The position numbers were made by a program, and so were the translations under genes. This document shows, one piece after another, positions 22,219-34,342 of a stretch of 64,000 bases of DNA (its first letter is position 1; each line of letters starts with the position of its first letter). This DNA comes from Plasmodium brasilianum (taxonomy: Eukaryota > Apicomplexa > Aconoidasida > Haemosporida > Plasmodiidae). The DNA is taken from assembly GCF_023973825.1 (NCBI RefSeq), contig NC_090123.1, forward strand, positions 913,501 to 977,500, in the 5' to 3' direction. The notes beneath the pieces were generated by a model. The model was not told the origin of the DNA and ran no database searches. It was given only the letters and a program-made list of their open reading frames with translations.

Positions 22219-22615
22219 TTATTTTTTTTTATTCGGCCCCTTACCCCATTTGCACCTAAACGTTTCACTTATTTTTATTAATCCCATTTTTGCGCTGTTT
22301 ACCGTGCCGATGATAAGCATAATTGAAAAAATCGTTGCTATAACAGCACATAACTACAAAAAGGGGAAAATTAAAAATAATAAAAGCTAATTTGTGCATG
22401 TGTATCTGTACATGTGTGTGCATTTATGCGTGTGCGCCTTTTTACACACGTGTTACAGTTTATGCGATTCCCCTTTGTAACAAAAATTTACGTAAACAGC
22501 TTGTTTTAAAAAAAAAGAATTATGCGTTCACAGTTATATTTAATTTTTTTTGTAATAATTTTTTAGTGTCCGTGCATATTGTGAAAATGGCGTGAGAGGA
22601 TTTTAAGATTACCAT
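22219..22615 (-). CDS. Candidate small single-TM protein (2 exons)
   Basis: Two exons give 72 residues: 22615-22532 (MVILKSSHAIFTICTDTKKL...) and 22353-22219. The second reads LCAVIATIFSIMLIIGTVNS, a clear membrane-spanning segment, then a basic tail (AKMGLIKISETFRCKWGKGP). The acceptor TTTTTGTAG is good, but the donor GTGAAC is weak. Both exons have purine-first codons. There is no recognised family; the short, tail-charged form resembles small mitochondrial or ER subunits, but that is only an impression. It lies in the divergent gap before the UvrD helicase. The weak donor is the main doubt. Confidence 0.35.
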
Positions 22616-23470
22616 TTTCGAAATTGTATTCTTTTTTTTTTTTTTTTTAAATAGCCAAAAAAAAAAAAAAAAAAAAAAAAAGCAAAGGACCGCATTATTT
22701 ATGCACATGTTAATATAAACCAGAGTTTTTTTTTTTTTTTAAAAACTACAAAAAAAATAAGGTGTACATAAAAGGGTAAAAATAAGGGCAAAAAAAAACA
22801 AAAAAAAAAAAAAAAAAAAATTAGTGCATAGGTTTCAGTAGGGCGAAACTCAAACAAACATGTGGAAGATTTTGCACTTATCACACGTGGAATGCACCGA
22901 CACATGAAACTTTGCACGTTTCGTTCTCTAACTTCCTGACTTCACCTACTTAATTTACATATATTTCTTATATTACTTTTCCTACTGGTTGTGATATATA
23001 CATTTGTTGGGCGTATCTTGTCATACGTGTAAAGACGGGAACTGGGCTTAAAGTAGCCAACGCAAGTTTACTTACGGGGATATGCCCCTAAAACGTGTCC
23101 ACGTAAAATGAGTCCATGTAAAATATATAATTCGTTAATCCAAATAAAAGGGGAAGAAAAGAGAAAATATACTTAAGTTTTATTTGCATTATTAAATATA
23201 TTTTTTTTTCTTTTTTGAAAGTTAGTTATCTCTTTTTATTATCATGAAAAATGTGTCATGTATACATTCAGAGGTGATCAGTTTGTGTTTTTCTTGATAC
23301 ATTTTACATTGCTATTTTATACTTTGCTATATATTACTTTACTCCATTTTTTTTACATTTTTTTTTTTTTTTTTTTTTTTTTTTATTTTCTTTTATTGCT
23401 CTGTAAAAAGGGATCAATAAAGGAAGAGTGGGTAAAGCAGTGGAGAACGTCAAAGTGCGAATCAATTCAA
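22616..23470. other. Upstream region of UvrD helicase
   Basis: Contains A and T runs (22628-22648, 22658-22681, 22727-22740, 22794-22820 and 23358-23383). An in-frame ATG at 23258 would extend the helicase by 71 residues, but that stretch is a translated poly-T tract (FFFFFFFF), so I treat it as 5' untranslated. Confidence 0.5.
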
Positions 23471-26400
23471 ATGACAAGTGATAAAAAAGACAAAGAGGGG
23501 GAAACGGATGAAAGGGGGAACGAAGAGGATGGGGGAAGGGTCAACACAGATAAGGGGAAACCCAAAATGATAAATACAAAAAGGATAGCAAAAATTCGCG
23601 CAGATCAACGAGATAAGAGGGGGTACCTCATTGAGAATGGTAAAAGTAAAAAAGGCAAAAATGACTTTGCTTCTTCCATGAACAGTAACAAAACATATGG
23701 TAGAGAAGAACAGGAGAGTGCCTTATTTAATAGCATCCTATTCATGAATTTGTCGAATGAGCAAATCAGAATAGTACAAGTACCGTTGAACGTTAACTTA
23801 TGCATAATCGCATGCCCAGGGTCAGGTAAAACCTCCACATTAACAGCACGTATTATTAGAAGCATTATAGAAAGGAAAAAATCAATAGTCTGCATTACGT
23901 TTACAAATTATGCTGCAAATGATTTAAAAGATAAAATAATAAAAAAGGTTAACTGCTTAATAGATATGTGTATGAGTAGTGATGTACATTGTAAACTGCT
24001 AAACAATGACAAGGATGTATATTGGAAAAAAAGGTATAGCATGAACAAGCAAAATCATCATAAAGGTAAATTTAAAGTGTTGCAGTCTATGATGTTTATA
24101 GGTACAATTCACTCCTTTTGTAGATATTTACTTTTTAAATATAAAGGTAGCTTTAAAATTTTATCTGACTTTGTTCATACAAATATAATAAAATTAGCTT
24201 TTAATCATTTCTACTCTGTTATAAGGAAAAAAAGAAGTACACAAGGGGGTAAATGCGAACAAGGTGTACCTGGTGGTGTAAATACAACCAACTACGGTTC
24301 ATTCGATATGAATAATTTTTTTAACTGCATGCAGAAGCATTTTACAACAAAGGAGAAAAACGAAATAGAGGATGAAGAAATGCAGCCAGGGAAGGAAGTA
24401 GAAGGGGAAGAAGATAGTGGAGGGGAAAACGATATTGATGCCTTATCTGAAGAAAGGGAAGAGTTTTACAACTATCTGTACAATTTCAAAGAGTCTAATG
24501 ACGATATGGACTTTTTTGAAAAAGAAGAAGTGGCAAGTATTTTAAAAAAAAAGCATATTCTATTTTTAAAAAAAAAAATTAAATTAATAAAATATATAGA
24601 GTTATACAATATTAATATAGAAATAAATCAAGAAGAGAGAATGATATATGAACAGTATAAACAAATTTTGTATAATGCTAAACATGTATATTACGATTTT
24701 GATGATTTATTGATAGAAGTATATCGATTAATGAAGGATGATGTACATGCAAGAAATAAAATTTTAGATGAATGGAAATATGTTTTTTGTGATGAATTTC
24801 AAGATATTAACACAACTCAGTTTAACATACTCCAGTTTTTTGCCAATACTAATCATACTAATAGTACTAATCATACTAATAGTACTAATCATAGTAATAG
24901 TACTAATCATACTAATAGTACTAATCACACTAATAGTCCTAATCATAGCAATAGTACTAATCATACTAATAGTACTAATCATAGTAATAATTTCGATTGT
25001 GTGTACTTAGCTAACAAAAAAAAAAAAAGAATTACTGTGGAGGGAGAATACAACTCGGATAGCACACACATGAAGGAGCATTCTAATATGTTGGTGGCTA
25101 GAGAGAGTAGCAGGATGACGGATGAAAACGATTCTATGGGTGAACACATGTTAATTGTGAAAGAGAAAGAAGAAGGAAACTCAAAGAAGGAAGGCATTAA
25201 CGTAATTACATGCATGCAGAGGGAAAAAAGTGAACACATAACTGTGCACGGAAGTGGTGAAGTTGTGAGTGGGAATATCAAAGTGATAGATAGAAATAGT
25301 ATTGCGACGAGTGGAAATAGTAACTTTACGAATGCATATGATCAGCAGGATAGAAGCCTTACCGTGATAGGGGACGATGACCAGGCCATTTATGCATTTA
25401 GAGGAGCACATATAAATGTTTTTAACAGAATATTAAAAGAGTGTAACTGTTTATTATATAAATTAGGAACAAACTTTAGAAGTACTAAAGAGATAGTTAG
25501 GATTTCAAGGAATCTAATAATGCATAATGCACATTGCAGAATTGAAAAAGACTTGCATACAAATAACATACAAGGACAAAGAGTGAATTTCCATGCTTTT
25601 AAAACGAATATTGATCAGATGGCTTATATTTTAGCACAAATAAGTTTTTTAAAAAAAAAATATCAATATAAGTTCTCTGATTTTGTTATATTATCTCGAA
25701 CGAATAAAACTTTAAAGGAAACGCTTAGAGGGTTGAACAGTACTGATGTTAAGAAAAGGGCTTTGAAATATTTTGTTGACATGTGCAAGGGGGAGAGGGC
25801 AAATCGCTCAATGACTGGGGCGCGCGAGCAGGCAAATGATCTGAACAGATGCAAAAATGGAGGAAGTAAAAGCAGGAGTAGAGGCAGTGGTAGAAGCAGG
25901 AGTAGAAGTAGTAGCAGAAGCAGGAGTAGAAGTAGTGGCAGAAGCAGGAGTAGAAGTAGTGGCAGAAGCAGGAGTAGAAGTAGTGGTAGAAGCAGGAGTA
26001 GAAGTAGTGGTAGAAGCAGGAGTAGAAGTAGTGGTAGAAGCAGAACTAGACGCAGAACCGTACGCAGTGAACACATTTCGATGAACGGAGAAGAAGCTAC
26101 CTGCATAGACGAAATAAAGTGGGACGAGGACGTAGACACTGAAAGCTTCCATATTCCACTGAAGGAGTTGAACAAAAAAAAATTGTTTTTTGGTTCAAAA
26201 GAAATAATCGAAATAATAACTATGTTAAGGTTTTTACTTAATGTTGATGATAATATAATATTTAAGAAGACTTTCAAAATTATAAAAAATGACAAAATGG
26301 CAAAATTGATTGTTCGTAAGTTAACTAGTACTAATATTATTCAAATGATAACAAAACAACAAATACACAGGAAGAAAGAAAAAGATATATCCTTATTCTA

Positions 26401-27499
26401 TTGTGTTAAAATGATAACTGATCTATTTGTTCGTTCGAAGAGGAATCAGTTGGACCAAGAGAACATCCTCCTTTTGAGTGTCTTTTCCGAGAAGGAAATA
26501 AAAAATATTGTCGATTTTTTTTTTTGCATAAATTATTTTATCAAATTTGCTTCTGAAATTAACTCTGTGTACAATTTGATCATTGAAATGTTGAAAAAAA
26601 CGAATTTTATAAAAAGAATAATGATTAAAATTGAAAAGAGAAATAATAAGCGAAACGCAATAGACAATTATGCTTTTCAGCGGAAAACATCCGAAGAGAG
26701 GGAGGTACTGATAGGTGGAAGCTTAGCGACTATTTTTGGAAATAGTGCATCAACAAGTCTACACTCTAATACACAGCATTGCCTGCACGCTAACAAACAG
26801 AATTACAATTATGATGCAACCTTATCTAACAACATTTCGAGCACAGGGAAAAAGGCAGAAAAGGAGAATCTTCCATTAAATGGAGAGGGAAAAGCAGATA
26901 TAGGGAAGAGTGCATCAAAGGAAGAGATGAGTGTTGAGACAAAAAAAATGCTAAAGGGTGCAACGAAGGAAGAGATATACAATGAAACAAAAAAAAAGTC
27001 AAATGATGAAGAGCAAGAAGACATATGCAACGTGAACAGTATAAATGAACTTAAAATAAAGAATGACCTTAGAAATTTATTTGATGTGGGAGATGCAGAT
27101 ATAAACAACAGTGAAATACAAAACATATTTATTTTATTAGAAATGACCATACCATATAAACCTAGTCTACTAAAGCAGACATGTTCAGACTGTTTAGGAT
27201 GTTTTTTAAACGATTTTAAAAATAATATTCATGAGAAAATGCTAATAGAAAAGGTTACCGTAACTACTGTTCACAAATCGAAAGGACTGGAATGGAAAGT
27301 TGTCTTTATCATAAACGTCATTGAAGGTGAAATACCTCAACTAGTTGAAAACACACAGGAGATAATAGAGGAGAGGAAAATATTCTATGTAGGCATTACG
27401 CGCGCTAAGTATTTGCTCTATTTGCTCTGCTACTTGCAAAACGCGAATAGCTCGGAAAAAAATACTGTATCGAGGTTTATCAGCCAAATGGACATTTGA
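23471..27499 (+). CDS. UvrD: UvrD/Rep-type superfamily 1A DNA helicase
   Basis: A single exon of 1342 residues from the ATG at 23471 (MTSDKKDKEGETDERG). An earlier in-frame ATG is judged untranslated. UvrD-type enzymes unwind DNA 3'-5' in repair and replication. All SF1A motifs are present: Q-region LSNEQIRIVQ, motif I CPGSGKTST (about residue 115), Ia ITFTNYAANDLK, Ib GTIHSFCRYL, motif II FCDEFQDINTTQ (about 440), III VIGDDDQAIYAFRG (about 634), IV LGTNFRSTKEIV, V TTVHKSKGLEWKVVF (about 1261) and VI KIFYVGITRAKYLLY (about 1305). Two large insertions separate the motifs: an NHTNST array plus charged spacer between II and III, and an Arg-Ser repeat domain between IV and V. The usual enzyme is about 650-750 residues, so half of this protein is insertion. 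Confidence 0.93.
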   Translation: MTSDKKDKEGETDERGNEEDGGRVNTDKGKPKMINTKRIAKIRADQRDKRGYLIENGKSKKGKNDFASSMNSNKTYGREEQESALFNSILFMNLSNEQIRIVQVPLNVNLCIIACPGSGKTSTLTARIIRSIIERKKSIVCITFTNYAANDLKDKIIKKVNCLIDMCMSSDVHCKLLNNDKDVYWKKRYSMNKQNHHKGKFKVLQSMMFIGTIHSFCRYLLFKYKGSFKILSDFVHTNIIKLAFNHFYSVIRKKRSTQGGKCEQGVPGGVNTTNYGSFDMNNFFNCMQKHFTTKEKNEIEDEEMQPGKEVEGEEDSGGENDIDALSEEREEFYNYLYNFKESNDDMDFFEKEEVASILKKKHILFLKKKIKLIKYIELYNINIEINQEERMIYEQYKQILYNAKHVYYDFDDLLIEVYRLMKDDVHARNKILDEWKYVFCDEFQDINTTQFNILQFFANTNHTNSTNHTNSTNHSNSTNHTNSTNHTNSPNHSNSTNHTNSTNHSNNFDCVYLANKKKKRITVEGEYNSDSTHMKEHSNMLVARESSRMTDENDSMGEHMLIVKEKEEGNSKKEGINVITCMQREKSEHITVHGSGEVVSGNIKVIDRNSIATSGNSNFTNAYDQQDRSLTVIGDDDQAIYAFRGAHINVFNRILKECNCLLYKLGTNFRSTKEIVRISRNLIMHNAHCRIEKDLHTNNIQGQRVNFHAFKTNIDQMAYILAQISFLKKKYQYKFSDFVILSRTNKTLKETLRGLNSTDVKKRALKYFVDMCKGERANRSMTGAREQANDLNRCKNGGSKSRSRGSGRSRSRSSSRSRSRSSGRSRSRSSGRSRSRSSGRSRSRSSGRSRSRSSGRSRTRRRTVRSEHISMNGEEATCIDEIKWDEDVDTESFHIPLKELNKKKLFFGSKEIIEIITMLRFLLNVDDNIIFKKTFKIIKNDKMAKLIVRKLTSTNIIQMITKQQIHRKKEKDISLFYCVKMITDLFVRSKRNQLDQENILLLSVFSEKEIKNIVDFFFCINYFIKFASEINSVYNLIIEMLKKTNFIKRIMIKIEKRNNKRNAIDNYAFQRKTSEEREVLIGGSLATIFGNSASTSLHSNTQHCLHANKQNYNYDATLSNNISSTGKKAEKENLPLNGEGKADIGKSASKEEMSVETKKMLKGATKEEIYNETKKKSNDEEQEDICNVNSINELKIKNDLRNLFDVGDADINNSEIQNIFILLEMTIPYKPSLLKQTCSDCLGCFLNDFKNNIHEKMLIEKVTVTTVHKSKGLEWKVVFIINVIEGEIPQLVENTQEIIEERKIFYVGITRAKYLLYLLCYLQNANSSEKNTVSRFISQMDI

Positions 27500-28264
27500 C
27501 GGGAAGGTGGAAGTAAGGGAACGGGATAGAGAACAAGCTGGAGAACTTGATATCGCACTAAGGAAACCTCTTTTGAAGCTCCACAAGAGGAGTTCAATCC
27601 TTGATTCGCTATACCCAAATCCTTTGCCTAGGAAAAGTATTTAGTGTAAAGAGTATATCCTTACGTTTATTTGTGGAATAAATAAAAAAACCTGTTTAAT
27701 GTAATTGCGGTTACAGGAAGGAGGGGCGCAGATGTGTACGAATATGTACGCATATGTACGTGCATGTTCCCCCTTAAACGTGATATACTTGTGCGCTTGT
27801 TTATTTTAATATATACACACATGCGTGTGCACATCTTAATATGTACATATGTAATGCCTTTTTTTGCGTTGCTGAGCGCGTAAGTTTTACTGCTGCAGAT
27901 GCTTCTACTTTTATTTCTCGTTTTTTATTATTTTTATTTTCTTCCTCTTCTACGTCCTCTTATTTTCCTTTTTTCCTTTTTTTTTTTTTTTTTCTCACGC
28001 ATTTCCCCCCTTCTGAATCTTCTCGTCCTCCTTGTCTTATTAGAAAAGGCATATTATAATCCCCTCCCGGTATTAATTAACCAAATTTTCACCTGCCCAA
28101 TTTTTTCACTTGTGCTACTTTGGCACTCTTCTCCCTTTTTATGCTCCTCTGTCAAGCATTTTTTTAAGTATACATATATATATTAACGTATTTTAAATCA
28201 TAATATTTTGAATACTTTTTTTTTTTTTTTGATATCTTATTAAATGTAGAGTTCAACAAAAAAA
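27500..28264. other. Gap between UvrD and TTLL gene
   Basis: Downstream region of the helicase and upstream region of the tubulin ligase, both on plus. It has T/C-rich tracts at 27900-28010 and T runs at 27976-27993 and 28217-28231. No gene is seen. Confidence 0.6.
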
Positions 28265-31035
28265 ATGTCTTCATATTTTAGAGAATTATTTCCTTCAAAT
28301 AGGTATATTTTTTATATGTTTAACTTTTTCCTCTTGAGAGTGATTTATACATTTGCATGGAATTGCCATATGGTCGATGAACAGTCAATTTATTTTCCCC
28401 CTTTTTAGCTGTATTTCCCTCCCTTTTTAGCTGTATTTTCCTCCCTTTTTTTTTGCCCTTTTTTTTTTTTTTTTTTTTTTTGTTAGAGAGACAAAATATT
28501 ACTGCACAGCTGTCCATTTAACAGTATCTCCCTTTTCCCTTTTGAACTGCTTTACAGGACTGTAAAATTTAGAACTGATTTCCGTAACACGATATATGAC
28601 CTCTTCTTGCATAGAAAATGGGAGCTCACTAATCAGTAGGACGAAACATACTAAGATAATGTATGGAGATACTAATGCGATTATATTACGGAAATATGCC
28701 TACAACTTTCACGATATTTTTCCCTTTTCCTTGCTGCGTCTTGCGTACATTCTGATCTCGTGTCGTTGTTTGTTCCGTCCGCATTAACACATACATACAT
28801 ACATATATAGAAGCAGATATATAAACGTGTAGATGTACATATATATGTACATGTATACACACACGTACATGCATATATTTGCTTACGTATAAATGTGAAG
28901 CTCGAAAAATGACTACACATTTATTCATGTAAAAAGATGTACACATTAAATTGTTTTTAATTTTTTCCTGTTGAAGTGAAACAGAGTGGAATTTGTGCTG
29001 GTCCGAAAAGGACTGGATAAACGAAGTGTACGATACCATAACTCTCAAAAATAATCAGTACGTTAATCACTTTAGGAATTATTATGAAGTAATTTTTTTT
29101 TTTTTTTTTCTTTTATTTCTCATTTTCTTTGTTTCTAGCAATACAAGAAACAGCCAATATGTACCCTGCTCTGACTATTCGGACTACTCTGACTACTCTG
29201 ACTACTCGGACTACTCTGACTACTCTGACTACTCGGACTACTCTGACTACTCGGACTGCTCTGACTACTCGGACTACTCTGACTACTATGACTACTCTGA
29301 CTACTCTGACTACTCTGACTACTCGGACTACTCTGACTACTCGGACTGCTCTGACTACTCGGACTACTCTGACTACTATGACTACTCTGACTACTCTGAC
29401 TACTCTGACTACTCTGACTACTCTGACTGATCTTTTACGTTTTTTACATCGCTTTGCTTTTCCCTTTAACTAGAAAATAATCTTGACCACCTAGCTGATT
29501 ACCCTTCATCATTTTTGTATGAAAAATAAAGAAATTTTTTTTTTTTTTTTGACCCTTTTTCTTCCCCTCCTCCCCGCCATAGCTCACTCGCAAAGACTTG
29601 CTGGCTAAAAATATTAAAAGACTTAAAAAGCAAAATGAAAAAACAAAGAACGATGAAGAAATAAAAAATTTAGATATAACACCCCTCACATTTGTTTTGC
29701 CATTAGAGTACAAAATATTTTTCGAGGAATATAAAAAAAAGAGTAATCGCATATGGATCATGAAACCGATAGGGAAATCACAGGGAAAGGGAATATTCCT
29801 GTTTGACAAAATTGCGCAAATTAAGGAATGGAGTAGTAGCAAGTGCAAACAGGTGGAAGAGAAGGAAAAAAATAGGGATAGAGCTAAAGATAGGGGTAAG
29901 GACAAAAGTAAGGAACGAGCTGTGAATAGATCTGTGGACCTCGACACAGAACGGGAAACAGAAGCGGAAGGGGAAAAGGAAAAAGAGAAGAGAGAACAAT
30001 ACATTGTCCAAGAGTACATTTCTAATCCTTTACTAATCGGTGGGAAAAAATTTGATATACGACTGTACGTGTTAATTTTGTCATATTCGCCTTTAACTAT
30101 ATATTTGTATAGAAGTGGTTTCGCTCGATTTTCCCATACATATTTTAAAAATGAAAAAAATAATATAAATGATATAACTATGCACTTAACTAATGTGTCT
30201 ATACAAAAAAATGCACAAGGATATGATGACAATGTAGGTGGTAAATGGTTTGTACGAGAATTGTTTTTATATATGATAAGTCGCTACGGATATAATGATA
30301 TAATGATGTTAATTAAAAATATTGAAAATTGCATTATACAATCCTTTTTAGCTGTTCATAAAATTATAATTAATGATAAGCATTGTTTTGAATTATACGG
30401 ATTTGACATTCTCATCGATAATAACTTAAAACCTTGGCTGATTGAAGTTAATTCCTCTCCTTCGTTCTCATCCAACACGAACGAAGACTACACCTTAAAA
30501 TTTAATATGTTAGACGAATTAATGACTTTAATAAATATAGAAAAATATACTATTCCACATACAGACCGAGTCGGAGATTTCGACTGCATTTATAGAAATG
30601 GGGAAAGGGTTCATAGCATAGATCCCTACAATTTCTATTCCCATTTGGGTAACACCTAATTAGCAGCATTTTGAAATTAATCTCTGAGTATGCACAGAAA
30701 ATAGCCGCTTGATCGGTAAACACGGTCACTTGGCTTCCCGTTTGTTTGTTTGTATGTCTATTTTCCAATTTGCAAAATTATTTGTATATATGTCCATTTG
30801 TTTATTTGCCAAATTATATGCTTATTTTTATTTTTATTTTTTTTTTTATTTTTTTTTTTATTTTTATTTTTATTTTTTTTTTTATTTTTATTTTTATTTT
30901 TCTTTTCTTTTCTTTTTTTTTTTTTTTCCTTCATTTTTCTTAGGGGCTTATTTATCAGGTACTGAAAATTTAAAACGAATGGCAAAAAATGTCAAGCTGC
31001 AGTTAAAAATGAGCATAAATTCGACGAATTGTTAG
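28265..31035 (+). CDS. Tubulin--tyrosine ligase-like protein, TTLL9-like (5 exons)
   Basis: Exons 28265-28302, 28558-28635, 28977-29088, 29583-30648 and 30944-31035 join in frame to 461 residues; every phase fits. TTLL enzymes use ATP to add glutamate (or tyrosine) to tubulin tails. Visible features: N-terminal TTL region (DFRNTIYDLFLHRKWELTNH, WNLCWSEKDWINEVYD, NNQYVNHFRNYYELTRKDLL), then the ATP-grasp core IWMKP-type (RIWIMKPIGKSQGKGIFLF), IVQEYISNPLLIGGKKFDIR, MHLTNVSIQK, YGFDILIDNNLKPWLIEVNS and SPSFSSNTNEDYTLK. The VNHFRNYYELTRKDLL wording is that of TTLL9-type glutamylases. A charged insertion (KDRGKDKSKERAVNR...) of about 45 residues lies between ATP-grasp strands. Intron 3 is filled by a tandem repeat that stays in frame with exon 3. 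Likely used on axonemal or subpellicular microtubules. Confidence 0.92.
29172..29429 (+). repeat. 9-bp-based minisatellite in TTLL intron 3
   Basis: Array of CTCTGACTACT/CGGACTACT units (9-base core GACTACTCT) with a higher-order block of about 90 bases present twice (positions of GGACTGCTCT and GACTACTATG match). It lies in intron 3 of the tubulin ligase-like gene and is free of stop codons in the frame of exon 3, reading as an Asp-Tyr-Ser polymer. Confidence 0.92.
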
Positions 31036-31192
31036 GAGAATACAGCAGTTGTAGCAGTAACCCAGCTGTAAATACGCCTGTACAAATGTGTGCACATGTA
31101 CATATACACGTATATGTCTATATGTGTGCGTGGAATGATAAAACGATTAAGTGCATAAGGATTAACTTCGTACGAGCTATATATCCATCTAT

Positions 31193-32463
31193 CTAATCTT
31201 TTTTTAAATTATATTTGCATAATCTTTTTTCCACATTCGTGTGGTATTCCTGTGATAACTTTTTGAAATTATTATTTTCCGCTAAGTCCTTTGCAAATAA
31301 TAAAGTTTTTTCCTTAAATGCGCGCACCTAAAGGAGGATACAACGATCAGAATATACGTATATACATATACATATATACATATACATATATATATATATA
31401 TATATATACGTACATATGTGCACACATGTATACATCATGTATGTGCTTGTAAACGCATACACTTAAGTAAGGCACACACAAGAAGGCGGAAAGACAACAC
31501 ACAATTTTGTAACATGCACAGCATATGGGAATTCACATAGGAAGTCATAGAGATGTGTATGCGTGTGTGTATATGTGTTTGTATGCGTGTGGGTATGCGT
31601 GTGTGTATGCGTGTGGGTATGCGTGTGTGTAAAGCTGGGTGGTACACATTTCTGCATTCATAAATGTTAGCCCCCCCACCCCCACTTGATATACTACATA
31701 TAATGTATGGTAAATTTAACAAGTTGAATGTTCTATAATATTTTGTGTAAAAAATGTTTTACTTCTTTCAATTGTTTTTCTACTTTTTACATTCTTCACA
31801 TGTATACTATTTTTTCTTTACCTTTTTCGATATGTCCCTCCTTAAGGTATACGGAATGATACTAGTGCACGTCTGTTCGGATAACGATTTTTCTATGTTT
31901 TTGATGAACATGGAATTATTCTTTGATTTGTTTATATCAAATAATGCAAATGTAATAAAAGAACAAGGTAGAACTAAACCTCCAATAACTAAAACTTTAA
32001 ATGCTCTTTGCCTACTATTCAGGGAGTCCGGTCTCGTTATCTGATAGTGTATATCATTATACTTATAAAACAATAATTTATTTATGCATTTTATATTCTT
32101 GTATGCCCATAATCCTGTTAGAAAAATCGAAAGATGATATATCTTCGGTTCATATATAAGCCTTACAGATGAATAAAAATGTTTTACCAAGTTCACAAAT
32201 GGGGATATGCTCTTGTACAAATATGTGTTCTCTTTTTTCTTTCTTTCCAACAAGGACGATGAAGAGGATGATGCAGAGGATAGTGCAGAGGATAGTGTAG
32301 AGGATGACGTAGATAATGACGACTGAGCAGACGGGTTGTCTTCAAAATATTCATCTATTCTGTTAACTGTACAAAACTTTCTTTTATATTCTTCTTCAAC
32401 GTTTTTGTTAAACTCGTCGAATTTAATTTTTTCATTTAAAAGGAAGCTTTCTCTCTCCATCAT
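31193..32463 (-). CDS. Conserved-looking membrane protein, unknown function (2 exons)
   Basis: Exon 1 is 32463-31822, exon 2 is 31327-31193; donor AAAAAG/GTAAAG and acceptor CTTTAG join in phase 0 to 258 residues. The N-terminus is soluble and charged (MMERESFLLNEKIKFDEFNK), followed by a Ser-rich stretch. Two likely membrane-spanning or hydrophobic segments occur: IYHLSIFLTGLWAYKNIKCI and AFKVLVIGGLVLPCSFITFA. The exon 2-encoded tail (KEKTLLFAKDLAENNNFKKL) is a predicted amphipathic helix. I do not recognise a family. The gene converges on the tubulin ligase-like gene (158 bases between stops) and diverges from Rab1A. The intron holds a TGTGTGTATGCG repeat region and a C-tract. Confidence 0.72.
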
Positions 32464-33116
32464 GTTTTTAGTTTCGTATAATAAAAAAAAAAATTGAGTT
32501 CACTAATGTGTTTGGATTATCGGTATTTCCCTCACATAAATGTAGGCAAGCACGCCTATACAAACAAAAAAAAAAAAATATATATATATATATATACATA
32601 TATACATATATATACGTACTTTCCTACACTCAAACACAAATACATTCGTGTACGTATCTATGAGACATGTATCAAACACGCAAAAGTATCACATCTAAAA
32701 GGATTAATAGCTTGCTAAAAAAAAATAAAAAATAAAAACTTGTAAGTTCTTCGATATGTGCATTTTTAGTAGTGTACTACAACTGAATTTGACAAGCAAT
32801 TTTATTTTCTGCAGGAGTAGTTAAAATTTATTCATTTTATCTTAAATTAATTTGCACTATTTAAAAAAATAAAAAAAAATAAAAAAAAAAAAAAATCAAC
32901 ATGAAGGAGCACCTGAGTTGTACACATTCCATAAGTGCTACGTCCCTGAATGGATACAGTGAGATAGAGCAAGTTCATCGAATATGTGCGTACATACATA
33001 TATACATTTACAAGTATATATGTTTGCTCACTCATTTACTTACCACTGTTCATTTCTATTTCATTTTTAGGTAGACCTTAAAACCAATAATATACTACGA
33101 TTTGAACATGAAGAAG

Positions 33117-33193
<77 letters not shown>

Positions 33194-34306
33194 GGAAAAA
33201 AAAAAGGAAAAAGGAAAAAGGAAAAACTACAATATCACTACCAAACCGGCAAAACGTATTACATTATTATGCTTATTTAAAAAAAAAAAAAAAAAAAAAA
33301 TCTAAAAAATTGTACCCTTTTTATTTTTATTTTCTTTCTTTTGCTTTTTTTTTTTTATTCCTCTCTCTCCTTTTTCTTTTATCTTTTCATTTACCGGAAA
33401 AATTAATTTCATTGATTATAAAGATTTGTAAAACTACTACTTTTGCAAAAGCCCTTTTGAATCATTTTAGATTTATAAGAATACAAATTACACAAAAATG
33501 AGTTATACAAGTATTATTGTGACAGTGTATACCGATATATAAGGCACACAGTTGAAAAATGCAAAATAAGAAATAAAAGAACAAAAGTATAAAAAAAATA
33601 AAAAAAACAATAAAAAAATTAATAAAAAAATTAATAAAAAAAGCAATAAGAGAAGCAATAAGAGAAGCAGTAAGAGAAGCAGTAAGAGAAGCAGTAAGAG
33701 AAGCAATAAGAGAAGCAGTAAGAGAAGCAATAAAAGAATTATTAAAAAAAGCATTAAACGTATTGAAAAAAAATAAAGATAACTCAGGGAAAATGTAATA
33801 ATGAAAATAGGAAAATAATAACACAAAAGTAAAACACACATACATATATTATGTATATGTATATATACGTACGAATGTACATATGTGAAAATGGTACATA
33901 TAATCTAATACATTAAGAACTCCTTTTTATGATTTTAGTTAAAGACATTTTATGGTTCTAACAGTTATGTGATAAATTAATATTTATATTTTTAGTACAT
34001 TTTTACTATATTTTTCTTAATTTTATGTTAATACTAATAAAATTTATTTATGTATACACCTTATTTTCCTTTTTTTTTTTTTTTTTCCTTAACTGTTCAG
34101 GAAAAAATAAGTAGTAATATGCATATATCTAAAGTGCCACTTCGCCTATGTTACATGTTCTTCTTCTTTTATTTTTTTTTCACTGATTAATATACACCTT
34201 GCAACAAGTTAACATGTGCAACGACTTCCTTTGCAGGTTAACCTTTTGACGTATAATCGTCTACATGCCGCATACTATTGTACATATATATATATATATA
34301 TATACA

Positions 34307-34342
<36 letters not shown>

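Noticed and set aside
23258..23470. Upstream ATG extending UvrD by 71 residues
   Set aside because: The extension is dominated by a translated T-tract and lacks coding character; the ATG at 23471 begins normal charged sequence.
28686..29048. Minus frame of 120 codons opposite TTLL intron 2 and exon 3
   Set aside because: It overlaps a well-supported plus exon and passes through an ACATACATAC repeat.
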